A DNA stretch of 6,115 nt from Sneathiella sp. (GTDB lineage Bacteria > Pseudomonadota > Alphaproteobacteria > Sneathiellales > Sneathiellaceae): positions 1-6,115 of the forward strand of contig NVRR01000198.1 of the NCBI GenBank assembly GCA_002732675.1. The letters are read 5' to 3'. How positions within the stretch are numbered: position 1 is the first letter of the stretch; every line of letters begins with the position of its first letter. A model generated the notes under the pieces. The model did no database searches and was not told the DNA's origin. It was given only the letters and a program-made list of their open reading frames with translations. Shown one piece after another: positions 5,768 through 6,115 of the stretch. Both the position numbers and the translations under genes were made by a program.

Positions 5768-6115
5768 GTATTTTACACTGGGAAGATTTTACTGTTGGCC
5801 AAATTCTGGAATTTGGCGGACGGGAAGTCACAGAAGACGAAATCATCGAGTATGCGCGAGATTTCGATCCGCAGCCTTTTCATATCGACAAGGATGCCGC
5901 AAAGGACCATTTTTTCGGCGGGATTATTGCCAGCGGCTGGCACACAGCCGCCCTGTGTATGCGAATGATGGTCGATGGCTATCTTGCAAATTCGACGTCT
6001 GTAGGCTCCCCCGGTGTAGAGCAACTCCGGTGGAAACAACCCGTGCGACCGGGCGAAACCCTCCATGTAAAAGCTGAAGTCGTTGATCGCAGCCTGCCCA
6101 AGAGCAAACCGGAGC
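5764..6115 (+). CDS. MaoC-family (R)-specific enoyl-CoA hydratase-like dehydratase, N-terminal part (cut by the window end)
   Basis: The frame is open from ATG 5764 to the window edge, giving 117 residues of a protein usually about 150 long. It is a hotdog-fold MaoC domain. LHWEDFTVGQILEFGGREVTEDEI opens it, and D35-P-Q-P-F-H40 supplies the Asp/His hydratase-2 catalytic pair. GGIIASGWHTAALCMRMM is the following helix region, and GSPGVEQLRWKQPVRPGETL is the strand/turn typical of PhaJ-like members. Such enzymes hydrate trans-2-enoyl-CoA to (R)-3-hydroxyacyl-CoA, but the family is broad and the substrate cannot be told here. A GGGGG at 5753-5757 gives a mediocre ribosome site 6 bases before the ATG. 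It follows ychF by 72 bases. In alphaproteobacteria one or two MaoC genes often sit after ychF, so a second copy may follow outside the window. Confidence 0.93.
   Translation, partial: MSILHWEDFTVGQILEFGGREVTEDEIIEYARDFDPQPFHIDKDAAKDHFFGGIIASGWHTAALCMRMMVDGYLANSTSVGSPGVEQLRWKQPVRPGETLHVKAEVVDRSLPKSKPE

Noticed and set aside
5742..6077. 111-codon + strand open frame over the maoC-like gene
   Set aside because: It is the out-of-frame shadow of the MaoC coding region, which is unmistakable in the frame starting at 5764. Its translation is Arg/Cys-rich and unlike any family I know.

Overview
The window looks like ordinary chromosomal housekeeping DNA from an alphaproteobacterium of moderate GC content. 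The Prs has the alphaproteobacterial form of its N-terminal motif (D-M-E instead of D-G-E). The rplY product is the long two-domain (TL5/CTC) type with an acidic tail. The order prs, rplY, pth, ychF, maoC-like is one I associate with this class. A Sneathiella- or Kiloniella-like lineage would fit, but that is a guess. Every gene lies on the + strand and there is almost no unexplained space.

Bases 1-2104 form a probable operon. It holds the 3' end of a NDUFAF7/COG1565-type SAM methyltransferase, then pgeF one base later. A very short hydrophobic ORF (21 residues) follows, overlapping the start of a 283-residue lipoprotein built from two tandem copies of one domain. I do not recognise a named function for the lipoprotein.

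A 160-base leader (2105-2264) precedes prs and contains an imperfect dyad and a weak promoter candidate. Downstream come prs (PRPP synthetase), a strong GC hairpin, rplY (ribosomal protein bL25), pth (peptidyl-tRNA hydrolase) and ychF (ribosome-associated ATPase). The rplY-pth-ychF block is tightly packed and links a 5S rRNA-binding protein, peptidyl-tRNA recycling and a translation-associated ATPase. PRPP synthetase supplies nucleotide precursors just upstream. After a 72-base gap containing a perfect TTGACA, a MaoC-type hydratase begins and is cut by the window end.

I found no mobile element, CRISPR array, tRNA or rRNA, and no evident novel defence or mobile system. The most interesting signals are the overlapping small ORF and the internal duplication in the lipoprotein. 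More speculative are a Met-Ile-Ile minigene whose stop overlaps the pth start, the hairpin ahead of the rplY ribosome site, and a 17-codon ORF whose stop overlaps the maoC-like start.
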